From Candidatus Bathyarchaeota archaeon (GTDB taxonomy: Archaea; Thermoproteota; Bathyarchaeia; Bathyarchaeales; UBA233), in assembly GCA_007050895.1 (NCBI GenBank), contig SMYP01000094.1, forward strand, positions 6,784-34,428: a stretch of 27,645 bases of DNA, read 5' to 3'. The notes below the pieces were generated by a model. That model was not told where the DNA came from, did not search any database, and was given only the letters and a program-made list of their open reading frames with translations. The position numbers were made by a program, and so were the translations under genes. This document shows positions 1 to 6,310 of this stretch, one piece after another; position 1 is the first letter of the stretch, and every line of letters starts with the position of its first letter.

Positions 1-1731
1 CCAGTGCTGTTTATAAATAAAGTTGACCGCTTAATCACCGAGCTACAGCTAAACGCGGGGCAAATCGAAAAAAAATTCACCCGCATAATAAGCCGGTTTA
101 ACGAACTAATAGAAATTCACGGTGAACGCAGATTCAAGGACAAGTGGAAGTGTGACTCTGCTCGGGACAACGTGGCATTTGGTTCAGCTCTAGACAGGTG
201 GGGCTTCACCTTAACCACAGCTCGACAAAAAAACATGAAATTCAAAAACATCATTCAAGCTTATCAATCTGGCGACTACGACAAACTGAAGAAGCTATTC
301 CCACTTTACAGTACAATCTTGGACATGGTTGTCAAGCATATCCCAAATCCCATGGAAGCCCAGAAGTACCGCATGGAAAGAATATGGAAGGGCAAAATGA
401 CATCAGAAGTGGGGCAAGCCATGGTGAACTGCGATGACACTGGACCAGTGCTCGTATGCGTTACAAATGTTCAAGTAGCACCGAAGAGTGGTGTAATTTC
501 CGCTGGACGTGTGTTCTCTGGAATCGTTAGACCAGGAGTAAAAGTCTACCTCGTTAACGCCAAGACAGAAGGCGTAATTCAGGAGGTTTCCATTTATATG
601 GGTGCTTTCAGAGAGACTGTAGACCAAGTAGCAGCTGGCAATCCGGTTGCCTTTTCGGGATTGCAGCTGGTGAGGGCCGGAGAAACGGTGATCGATGTGG
701 AACACAAAGAAGGAATTGTTCCGTTTGAGAAGGTGCGGTATGTTTCAGAGCCTGTGGTTACTTTGGCAGTTGAACCCAAGAACCCTTCGGATTTGCCCAA
801 ACTCCTATTGGCAATTGGTCAGATTGTAGAGGAAGACCCAAACATAGCCTCTTCGGTGAACAGGGAGACGGGGGAGCACCTCCTTAGTGGAATGGGAGAG
901 CTCCATCTTGAAATCGCCGTTAAACATTTAAGGAACCTACTCAGCGACATGGAAATCTCTGTTTCATCACCAAGAGTCGTTTACAGAGAAAAAGCTACAT
1001 GTACCGGGATAGTTGCCACAGCTTTGAGCCCCAACCAACAGAACAAATTCACAGTAAAAGTCGAACCCTTGGACAAAAAAGCCAACAACACAGTAGAGCA
1101 AAAAAACAGGACGCAAGTCATAGAAGAGGTCCTTGCTGTCGATCGGCATGAAAACGTGCTGATGGATTGCACAGGAAAAACCGAACAATTCCGCGAGATT
1201 CTGGATTTCTTGATTTCAGGTTTTACGTTTGCCTGCAATTCTGGTCCATTATCTGGGGAACCAATGAAAGGTACAAAAATCAATTTAGTAGACATCCAGC
1301 TTAGCGAGAACGTGGACCAGAATAGTCCAATGGAGATTATGCGTGGCGTGGGCAAAGCGGTTTTCGGTTCGTTCTTATCGGCTAAACCTGTGTTACTTGA
1401 ACCAATCTACAAAACAGTCATTTCGGTGCCTACAGAATTGGTTGGAGTATGTTCACGGATTGTAAGCAGCAGACGCGGGAAAGTCTCTAACTTTAAAAAT
1501 AAAGGTGTTTTCGCTGTGCTCACGAGTTTCATTCCAGTTGCGGGAACTTTTGGTTTGTCCGCGGAGTTGCGGTCAGCAACTTCTGGCCGAGCTTTTTGGC
1601 AATCCACATTTGACCGTTGGGAAAAGATGCCTGAAAAACTTGAAGTTAGCGCCATCAAGGAACTTCGAAAAAGGAAAGGATTACCTTTGGAAATTCCGAG
1701 AGCGGAGAGATTCTTGGAGGAAAACCCGTGA
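1..1731 (+). CDS. Elongation factor 2 paralog, 5' part missing, diphthamide motif lost
   Basis: Translation GTPase of the EF-2/EF-G type; canonical EF-2 moves tRNA and mRNA through the ribosome. The reading frame is already open at base 1, inside the G4 motif (NKVD), so the P-loop and switch regions lie upstream of the window. Visible in order: NKVD, the G5 segment GSALDRWGF, the beta-barrel domain II, domain III with LLSGMGELHLEI, then domains IV and V ending in a KRKGLP-type tail typical of archaeal EF-2. Oddity: at the tip of domain IV the usual HEDAIHRGPAQ-like loop reads SENVDQNSPME. The diphthamide histidine is therefore Gln (codon 1318-1320) and the following RG is NS. The neighbouring tip loop SPNKHN reads SPNQQN (1027-1044). 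The rest of the fold is well kept, so this is a diverged paralog rather than a decayed gene. The stop overlaps the next gene's GTG start. Confidence 0.93.
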   Translation, partial: PVLFINKVDRLITELQLNAGQIEKKFTRIISRFNELIEIHGERRFKDKWKCDSARDNVAFGSALDRWGFTLTTARQKNMKFKNIIQAYQSGDYDKLKKLFPLYSTILDMVVKHIPNPMEAQKYRMERIWKGKMTSEVGQAMVNCDDTGPVLVCVTNVQVAPKSGVISAGRVFSGIVRPGVKVYLVNAKTEGVIQEVSIYMGAFRETVDQVAAGNPVAFSGLQLVRAGETVIDVEHKEGIVPFEKVRYVSEPVVTLAVEPKNPSDLPKLLLAIGQIVEEDPNIASSVNRETGEHLLSGMGELHLEIAVKHLRNLLSDMEISVSSPRVVYREKATCTGIVATALSPNQQNKFTVKVEPLDKKANNTVEQKNRTQVIEEVLAVDRHENVLMDCTGKTEQFREILDFLISGFTFACNSGPLSGEPMKGTKINLVDIQLSENVDQNSPMEIMRGVGKAVFGSFLSAKPVLLEPIYKTVISVPTELVGVCSRIVSSRRGKVSNFKNKGVFAVLTSFIPVAGTFGLSAELRSATSGRAFWQSTFDRWEKMPEKLEVSAIKELRKRKGLPLEIPRAERFLEENP

Positions 1732-2588
1732 AGATAGACATTCCACTAGATTTAGATGTCACGCTTTGCTGTGGTCAAGTCTTCAGATGGAATAGAATAG
1801 GCGAATGGTGGTACGGTGTTGCAGGTGGGAAAGCTGTCAAGTTGCGCCAAACCAACGCGGAACTGGAGTTTACAAACACAGACTTCAAGTTTCTCGAGAA
1901 CTATTTTGGGTTGGATGACGATTTGGAGAAAATCAGAGCTAGTATTGGCAAAGACGAACACATCAGGAAAGCCCTTCGAGAGTTTTGGGGTTTGCGCATT
2001 ATCAGGCAAGAACCTTGGGAGTGCCTAATTTCATACATCTGTGCAACCTACAAGAATATCCCCGCTATAAAACACATGCTGTTAAATCTTTCGAGCAGGT
2101 TCGGTGAGAAAACCCTGCTCGACGGGATGGAGTTCTTCACATTTCCAACACCTGCAAAACTAGCAAGAGCCCCAGTTAAGGACTTGCTGGATTGCGGCTT
2201 AGGGTATCGAGCCAAGTACGTGCAGAGTACTTCGAAACGAATTCTTGAAAACGCGATCGAACTTGAAAGCTTGCGAAAGTTGTCTTATGCGCAAGCCAAG
2301 AAACAAATATCCAGCTTCGCTGGCGTAGGTCCCAAAGTTGCTGACTGCGTTCTACTTTTTTCGCTCGGAAAAACCGAAGCCTTTCCCGTTGACAGATGGA
2401 TCGAACGCGTCATATTGAATCACTACATCGAAAAGCTTCCATCTGAGCTGGCACGTGAGCTTCAAAAGCGTGAGGGACTAACCAACACCAATTACGCCAA
2501 GATTAACGTTTTCGGTAGAGAATATTTCGGAGAATATGCAGGTTATGCTCAGGAATACCTCTATCATTTTGAGCGGATGAATACTTGA
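1728..2588 (+). CDS. ogg: 8-oxoguanine DNA glycosylase/AP lyase, OGG1 family
   Basis: Base-excision-repair enzyme that removes 8-oxoguanine and nicks the abasic site. The 286-residue protein has the OGG1 N-terminal motif (TLCCGQVFRW, residues 12-21), the EPWECLISYIC segment (95-105) and the helix-hairpin-helix-GPD motif GVGPKVADC (199-207). The Schiff-base lysine is K203 and the catalytic Asp is D222 in FPVDRW, so both active-site residues are present. The start is GTG at 1728, overlapping the EF-2 stop by four bases, with a GGAGG ribosome site at 1716-1720. The pair is probably cotranscribed. The length and the N-terminal domain fit the eukaryote-like OGG1 branch better than the short archaeal AGOG or OGG2 types. 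Confidence 0.93.
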   Translation: MKIDIPLDLDVTLCCGQVFRWNRIGEWWYGVAGGKAVKLRQTNAELEFTNTDFKFLENYFGLDDDLEKIRASIGKDEHIRKALREFWGLRIIRQEPWECLISYICATYKNIPAIKHMLLNLSSRFGEKTLLDGMEFFTFPTPAKLARAPVKDLLDCGLGYRAKYVQSTSKRILENAIELESLRKLSYAQAKKQISSFAGVGPKVADCVLLFSLGKTEAFPVDRWIERVILNHYIEKLPSELARELQKREGLTNTNYAKINVFGREYFGEYAGYAQEYLYHFERMNT

Positions 2589-2628
2589 CCATGCATGGTT
2601 ATATGAGGTAATAAATCCACAGAAAACG

Positions 2629-2636
2629 TTTAAATT
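2629..2636 (+). promoter_or_regulatory. Box A (TATA) of the tRNA gene
   Basis: The sequence TTTAAATT lies 37 to 44 bases before the first tRNA base, a fitting distance for an archaeal TATA box with a short 5' leader. It is the only good candidate between the glycosylase stop and the tRNA. Inferred from position and sequence only. Confidence 0.5.
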
Positions 2637-2672
2637 TGGTCAAAAACAGCAATAATAAAGGAAAGCATTAGC

Positions 2673-2750
2673 GGGCCCGTAGCTCAGCTAGGCTAGAGCG
2701 CCAGGCTCATAACCTGTCGGTCGGGTGTTCGAATCGCCCCGGGCCCACCA
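2673..2750 (+). tRNA. tRNA with anticodon CAT (elongator Met, or Ile2)
   Basis: The cloverleaf folds fully. The acceptor stem is GGGCCCG (2673-2679) with CGGGCCC (2740-2746), seven pairs. The D stem is GCTC/GAGC (2682-2685 and 2696-2699). The anticodon arm is 2701-2717 with loop CTCATAA and anticodon CAT at 2708-2710. The T arm is 2723-2739 with loop TTCGAAT. Discriminator A2747 is followed by an encoded CCA (2748-2750), and there is no intron. The outermost anticodon pair (C2701 with T2717) is mismatched. Archaeal initiator tRNA is unlikely, because it normally has three G-C pairs above the anticodon loop and an A1-U72 pair, both absent here. Elongator Met is the best reading, but a CAT-anticodon tRNA-Ile2 with modified C34 cannot be ruled out from sequence. 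Confidence 0.95.
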
Positions 2751-2774
2751 TCATTCTGTTTCTATTTAGCTAAA

Positions 2775-2803
2775 GTTGTGGTGCAACCGTGGTCAACTTT
2801 TTT
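2775..2803 (+). terminator. Likely tRNA terminator (short hairpin and T6)
   Basis: A small inverted repeat (GTTG/CAAC around 2775-2787) is followed by a run of six T at 2798-2803, which reaches the stop codon of the convergent polyferredoxin gene. T-runs end archaeal transcripts, so this probably ends the tRNA transcript. Confidence 0.35.
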
Positions 2804-3938
2804 ATTTCTTCGACCGCTTAAGTCTGGTTTTTAACCGTCTTAATGCCAAGACGATACTAGGTGTTCCAAGAAGTTTTATTTCTACGGCGTCATAATCACA
2901 TTGGATATAGCATTCCAGGCATTTGGTACATTTGGCAAGAGACCCTTTGTCTAACAGGTTGATGTCTTGTGGGCAAACCTTTTCACAATGTCTTTTGTCA
3001 ATCTGCCGACACACAGCACAATAGTCCATGTGGTAGTCTTCACATGTCTCGGGGCATCCCTTAACAATACATTTTTCAGTTTTGACAGTTGGCTTTAAAA
3101 GAGGGCTTACTGATCCGGCAATGTTTAGGGTAGCGCCTACTGGACATATTTTTCTGCACCAGTACCGTTTCTCCCTTAAACTTGCAAGAACCGCCACAAC
3201 TGGAATCACCCAAAACTCAATGATGATCGGCATCATGTTTCCTGTAATCCTAGTCAATGACTTGAGGTGAAACATGCCTCTATTTGATATTCCAATTGGG
3301 CATATGCTGCAGAACACGGGAAGCCGAAGAACAGCTGAACCCACCAATGCGGATACTAAAACGCCGTTCGCTACTGTTGCGTTTTTATTAGCTAAAAACC
3401 TTCCGAAAAGGCATGTTGGGCAGATAAAACCGTTCTGCGTTTTTCTTTTCTCCCTGTTGCGGACTATTCGCTCTTCTCGTTTCACGTTCGTCTTAGGCAT
3501 AAAGCGTTCCACTACTTTGTCAAAGACGTCTATAATCGTCCCCAATGGGCAGGCCCAACCGCAGAACACGTTTCCCAATAAGAATATTGGGACAAGAAAG
3601 AGAAAGAGTGCTACTAATGTTAAAATCAGAAGTGGTCCATATACATTTCCTGTAAACAGAGCTTGCAAGCCTCCTAAGGGGCAGATTAACCATGCTCCTG
3701 GCCCGACGTAGTCATAAGAAACCAGCAGCAAACTGCAAACTGACTCGCTGTACGGTAACTCAAGAAGCGGCGGTTGGTTCAGTCCTCCGTATGCGAAGCT
3801 GTATACTGGCAATGGAGGAGCTGTAACGAAATATGTTATAGGCAACGTGAAAAGTAGTAAAAACGCGACTTTGACTGACCATCTGAAGTACCTGAGAGTT
3901 TTTTTGCGATTCTTCTTCTTTTCGCTCAAAATTTTCAC
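2802..3938 (-). CDS. Membrane-bound polyferredoxin, NapH/NosR/CcoG-like
   Basis: Membrane iron-sulfur protein that likely passes electrons between a quinone-like or cytosolic donor and an unknown acceptor. The 378 residues carry a basic N-terminus, hydrophobic segments near 22-40, 102-122, 188-208 and 234-253, and the family signature FCGWACPLG (125-133). More Cys groups follow: CPTC (173-176), CSICP (210-214), CRKICP (261-266), a cluster of Cys from 290 to 322, and a typical [4Fe-4S] set at C337, C340, C343 and C347. The start is a GTG at 3936-3938. It stands alone, convergent with the tRNA, with no partner oxidoreductase beside it, so the substrate is unknown. Similar proteins serve as NapH, NosR or RdxA/CcoG. 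Nothing here points to denitrification, so no symbol is given. Confidence 0.85.
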   Translation of the reverse strand: MKILSEKKKNRKKTLRYFRWSVKVAFLLLFTLPITYFVTAPPLPVYSFAYGGLNQPPLLELPYSESVCSLLLVSYDYVGPGAWLICPLGGLQALFTGNVYGPLLILTLVALFLFLVPIFLLGNVFCGWACPLGTIIDVFDKVVERFMPKTNVKREERIVRNREKRKTQNGFICPTCLFGRFLANKNATVANGVLVSALVGSAVLRLPVFCSICPIGISNRGMFHLKSLTRITGNMMPIIIEFWVIPVVAVLASLREKRYWCRKICPVGATLNIAGSVSPLLKPTVKTEKCIVKGCPETCEDYHMDYCAVCRQIDKRHCEKVCPQDINLLDKGSLAKCTKCLECYIQCDYDAVEIKLLGTPSIVLALRRLKTRLKRSKK

Positions 3939-4050
3939 TGCTTGATTCTCTACTATTCCTTTTGGTATATTGTGAAAATAGACGAACTTAAGTCAAATAC
4001 TTTTCTGATTTTGCTCCGTAGAAGTTGAGCGAGAAGGCAATTGTTGTTTT

Positions 4051-4608
4051 CTAGCTTAATTCTTTGATAATTTCGTCAACTGCCATTATTTTTGCGCTGT
4101 AAACGTTCTCAAGGTATTTTAGACCCTGCTCGTGGTCTTCTTGTGTGAAAGCTTCTACGCCATCTTTGGCGATGATAATGTGGTATCCTCTGAAGAAAGC
4201 GTCTGCAGCTGTGTGTCTGACGCACATGTGCGTGTGCAAACCGCCGAGAACCACGGTTTTGACACCTTTTCCCTTGTACAAGCTTCGCAAGAGTGGGTCC
4301 AAACCTGTTTCATAGAAACCACTGTACGTTCGCTTCTCCACCAAATAGTCTTTCTCGGAGGGCTTCAGTTCGGTAATAACTTCGGCGCCTTTTGTGCCTT
4401 TGATGGCGTGATTTCCCCATTTCTCCACGACTTCTGTATCTTGTGGGTAATGTGCATCGTTGCTGTAGATCACTGGAACGCCGTTTTTGCGTGCTGCCTC
4501 AATAAGCCTCTGCAAGTTAGGTATGATATATTTGGTTCTTTTAACTTCCAGTTTTCCAGTCACAAAATCATTGAGCATGTCCACAACAATTATTGCTGGA
4601 TTTTCCAA
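4051..4608 (-). CDS. Nicotinamidase/isochorismatase-family cysteine hydrolase
   Basis: Cytosolic amidohydrolase of the isochorismatase fold, most like archaeal nicotinamidase (nicotinamide to nicotinate and ammonia, NAD salvage). The 185 residues contain the catalytic triad D10 (VVDMLNDF), K92 (EKRTYSGF) and C129 (THMCVRHTA). A metal site resembling that of PncA is formed by D51, H53 (SNDAHYP) and H67 (WGNHAIKGT). The presence of that metal site favours nicotinamidase over isochorismatase or N-carbamoyl hydrolase. The start is TTG at 4606-4608 with GGTGA at 4615-4619 as ribosome site. It lies 52 bases after the M24 peptidase gene on the same strand and is probably cotranscribed, although the two functions are not obviously linked. 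Confidence 0.88.
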   Translation of the reverse strand: MENPAIIVVDMLNDFVTGKLEVKRTKYIIPNLQRLIEAARKNGVPVIYSNDAHYPQDTEVVEKWGNHAIKGTKGAEVITELKPSEKDYLVEKRTYSGFYETGLDPLLRSLYKGKGVKTVVLGGLHTHMCVRHTAADAFFRGYHIIIAKDGVEAFTQEDHEQGLKYLENVYSAKIMAVDEIIKELS

Positions 4609-4660
4609 AAAGAATCACCAAAAAGAACAAGCTCAAACAGACATTTTAACTTTGTCCAGC

Positions 4661-5743
4661 TCACTCAGCGCTTAATTTGTAAATTCCCTTAGTAAGTTTT
4701 TCTGCGCCGTTTCTCTGCACTAGAACCGTGTCTTCTATACGGATTCCGCCGTAACTAACAAGGTATACGCCAGGCTCCACAGTTACTACGTTGCCCGCCG
4801 ACAGTGTGTCTTTGCTGTCAGGGCTCAAGGTGGGTGGTTCATGAATTTCTAATCCGACCCCGTGTCCCAGACCATGAACAAAATAATTACCGTAACCAGA
4901 ATCCGTAATTGTCCTCCTAGCGACTGCGTCAACATCTGCAGCTTTAACGCTCGACTTCACCACTTCCAACGCTTTATCTTGGGCGTTCTTAACGATCTGA
5001 TAGAGTTTCTTCTGTTTCTCCAAGGGTTTCCCGTTCACAAACGTTCGGGTCATGTCAGAATGGTAAGACTTGTATGTGGCTCCCACATCAACAACCACCA
5101 AGTCGCCTTGTCGAATTTCCCTTTCAGAGCAGCCGCCATGAGGAAACGCCGAGTAGCGACCAGACGCGACAATAGTTTCAAAAGCCGTTCCCTGAGAACC
5201 CTTCTTCCTCATGGCATATTCGATTTCCGCTGCTACCTCATACTCTTTCATACCTGTCGCCAGGGTTTCATAAGCAACCTTCATGCCTTCGCTAGTTAGC
5301 TCAGCAGCCTTACGCATTAATTCGATTTCTTTCTCATCCTTGACTTGGCGTAGATCACCGATGAAGTGGGGGTCCGTTACAAGCATTTTTTCGTTTCCAA
5401 AGGACTTGGCTAAGGCACGCCAGCTTTCATTGTCTAGAGTATCCACAGCCAGCTTTTTAATTTTGAACTCTCCAGCTTGCTTCGCTATTTCATTCGTTAA
5501 TTTTTCACCGCGCCTCACCAAGTCTACCTTAACCCCGGATAATTCCGCTTTTGCCTGCGCATAGTTGACGCCATAGACGTATACCACGCTTTCCCCATTC
5601 TCCGGAATTAGCAATGCGCTTGCACCCGTAAAACCAGTGAAGTAAGTCAGGTTTGCGCTGTTAAAAATTAGGAAACCGTCAAATCCACCTTTTCTAAAGG
5701 CTGCCTGTTTTAAAGCGTTTATCCTCTTCAAAGTTGTCGCCAT
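4661..5743 (-). CDS. pepQ: M24-family Xaa-Pro peptidase (dipeptidase/aminopeptidase)
   Basis: Cytosolic metallopeptidase cleaving Xaa-Pro bonds. The 360 residues show the creatinase N-terminal domain (about 1-130) and the pita-bread catalytic domain (about 135-360). The five dinuclear metal ligands are all visible: D219 (VVDVGA), D230 (HSDMTRTF), H294 (GLGHGVG), E323 (VEPGVY) and E337 (RIEDT). The substrate-site histidine HGLGH/EIHEPP region is intact. Length matches archaeal prolidases. ATG start at 5741-5743; no clear ribosome site is seen, so the message may be nearly leaderless. It sits 39 bases downstream of the MoaD-like gene. The split between dipeptidase (PepQ) and aminopeptidase (PepP) activity cannot be made by eye. 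Confidence 0.92.
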   Translation of the reverse strand: MATTLKRINALKQAAFRKGGFDGFLIFNSANLTYFTGFTGASALLIPENGESVVYVYGVNYAQAKAELSGVKVDLVRRGEKLTNEIAKQAGEFKIKKLAVDTLDNESWRALAKSFGNEKMLVTDPHFIGDLRQVKDEKEIELMRKAAELTSEGMKVAYETLATGMKEYEVAAEIEYAMRKKGSQGTAFETIVASGRYSAFPHGGCSEREIRQGDLVVVDVGATYKSYHSDMTRTFVNGKPLEKQKKLYQIVKNAQDKALEVVKSSVKAADVDAVARRTITDSGYGNYFVHGLGHGVGLEIHEPPTLSPDSKDTLSAGNVVTVEPGVYLVSYGGIRIEDTVLVQRNGAEKLTKGIYKLSAE

Positions 5744-5782
5744 TAAGTAGGATTGCTGGCTGCTAGTTTAACGCTTTCGCTT

Positions 5783-6073
5783 TTATCCGCCAGTAACAAC
5801 TGGCATAAAAAGTAAGCGATCACCGTCTTTAAGTTTGGTTTCTAGCCCGTTCAATTGATTAAGTAGTGAACCATTTATTGATAAAATGTAATATGGTTTT
5901 AAATCTGAATCTTTAGGCTCGTAAACGGATTTTTTGAATGGGTCACCGTATTTTTCAGCAAGAATAGACAGCAAATCAGGTAATGAAGCGTCGTCTTTCA
6001 ATTGCACCTGTTCTGCTTGTGTTAAGCCCAAGGTTTGTTTGATGCTTCCCAAATAGTCTACTGTAATTTTCAA
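5783..6073 (-). CDS. moaD: MoaD-like ubiquitin-fold sulfur carrier
   Basis: Small sulfur carrier that, as a C-terminal thiocarboxylate, donates sulfur for the dithiolene of molybdo/tungstopterin. The protein is about 96 residues, beta-grasp in character, with the typical segment DGDRLLFMPVVTGG and a free Gly-Gly at the very C-terminus, as needed for adenylation by MoeB/E1-like proteins. A longer frame opens at 6097, but the TTG at 6071-6073 is preferred: it begins MKITVDYLG, a normal MoaD start, and has GGGGTGG at 6080-6086 six bases upstream. It is divergent from an AOR gene, an enzyme family that needs bis-pterin tungsten cofactor, so the likely job is cofactor supply for the AORs. A role as an archaeal SAMP-type protein modifier is also possible. 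Confidence 0.85.
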   Translation of the reverse strand: MKITVDYLGSIKQTLGLTQAEQVQLKDDASLPDLLSILAEKYGDPFKKSVYEPKDSDLKPYYILSINGSLLNQLNGLETKLKDGDRLLFMPVVTGG

Positions 6074-6099
6074 CAGTGACCACCCCTGAAATGTCAAGT

Positions 6100-6127
6100 G
6101 TTACAAGTGTAACGTACGTTATATAAT
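6100..6127 (-). promoter_or_regulatory. Promoter and palindromes of the MoaD-like gene
   Basis: On the minus strand a TATA-like element (plus-strand GTTATATAATC, 6118-6127) lies about 50 bases before the TTG start. Between it and the likely transcript start sit two palindromes: AACGTACGTT (6111-6120, perfect) and GTTAC-AAGT-GTAAC (6100-6113). Their position against the TATA box suits a repressor-binding site. The link to any regulator is inference. Confidence 0.45.
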
Positions 6128-6246
6128 CGTTTCTTAACAAGAATACCACCTCCAACATGCATTGAAGACTAAAAAGTGATAATTTCAACATGTTCGCGGT
6201 TTAATCAGGTTACGGATTCATACGTAAATATTTTGCGCGGAAATAC

Positions 6247-6300
6247 ATTAAGTTAATATACTTTTTATTAAAGGTATATAAGCTAATAACACGTTGGGAG
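6247..6300 (+). promoter_or_regulatory. Promoter region of AOR operon 1
   Basis: Contains the palindrome ATTAAGTTAAT (6247-6257) running into TTAATATA, and a second TATA element TATATAA (6275-6281). GGGAG at 6296-6300 is the ribosome site for the ATG at 6311. The first element recurs almost unchanged at about the same distance before AOR operon 2. Either TATA could be the true box A: the first would give a leader of about 25 bases, the second an almost leaderless message. Confidence 0.5.
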
Positions 6301-6310
6301 AAAAAATTGA

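Noticed and set aside
1..1731. EF-2 fragment as a pseudogene
   Set aside because: The frame is intact to a normal C-terminus with conserved domain III and V motifs; truncation is only due to the window edge.
2588..2599. Perfect 12-base palindrome ACCATGCATGGT just after the glycosylase stop
   Set aside because: It stands alone, has no T-run after it and no promoter role I can argue. A palindrome of this length can occur by chance.
2673..2750. Reading the CAT-anticodon tRNA as initiator tRNA-Met
   Set aside because: It begins with G1-C72 and lacks the three G-C pairs next to the anticodon loop that mark archaeal initiators.
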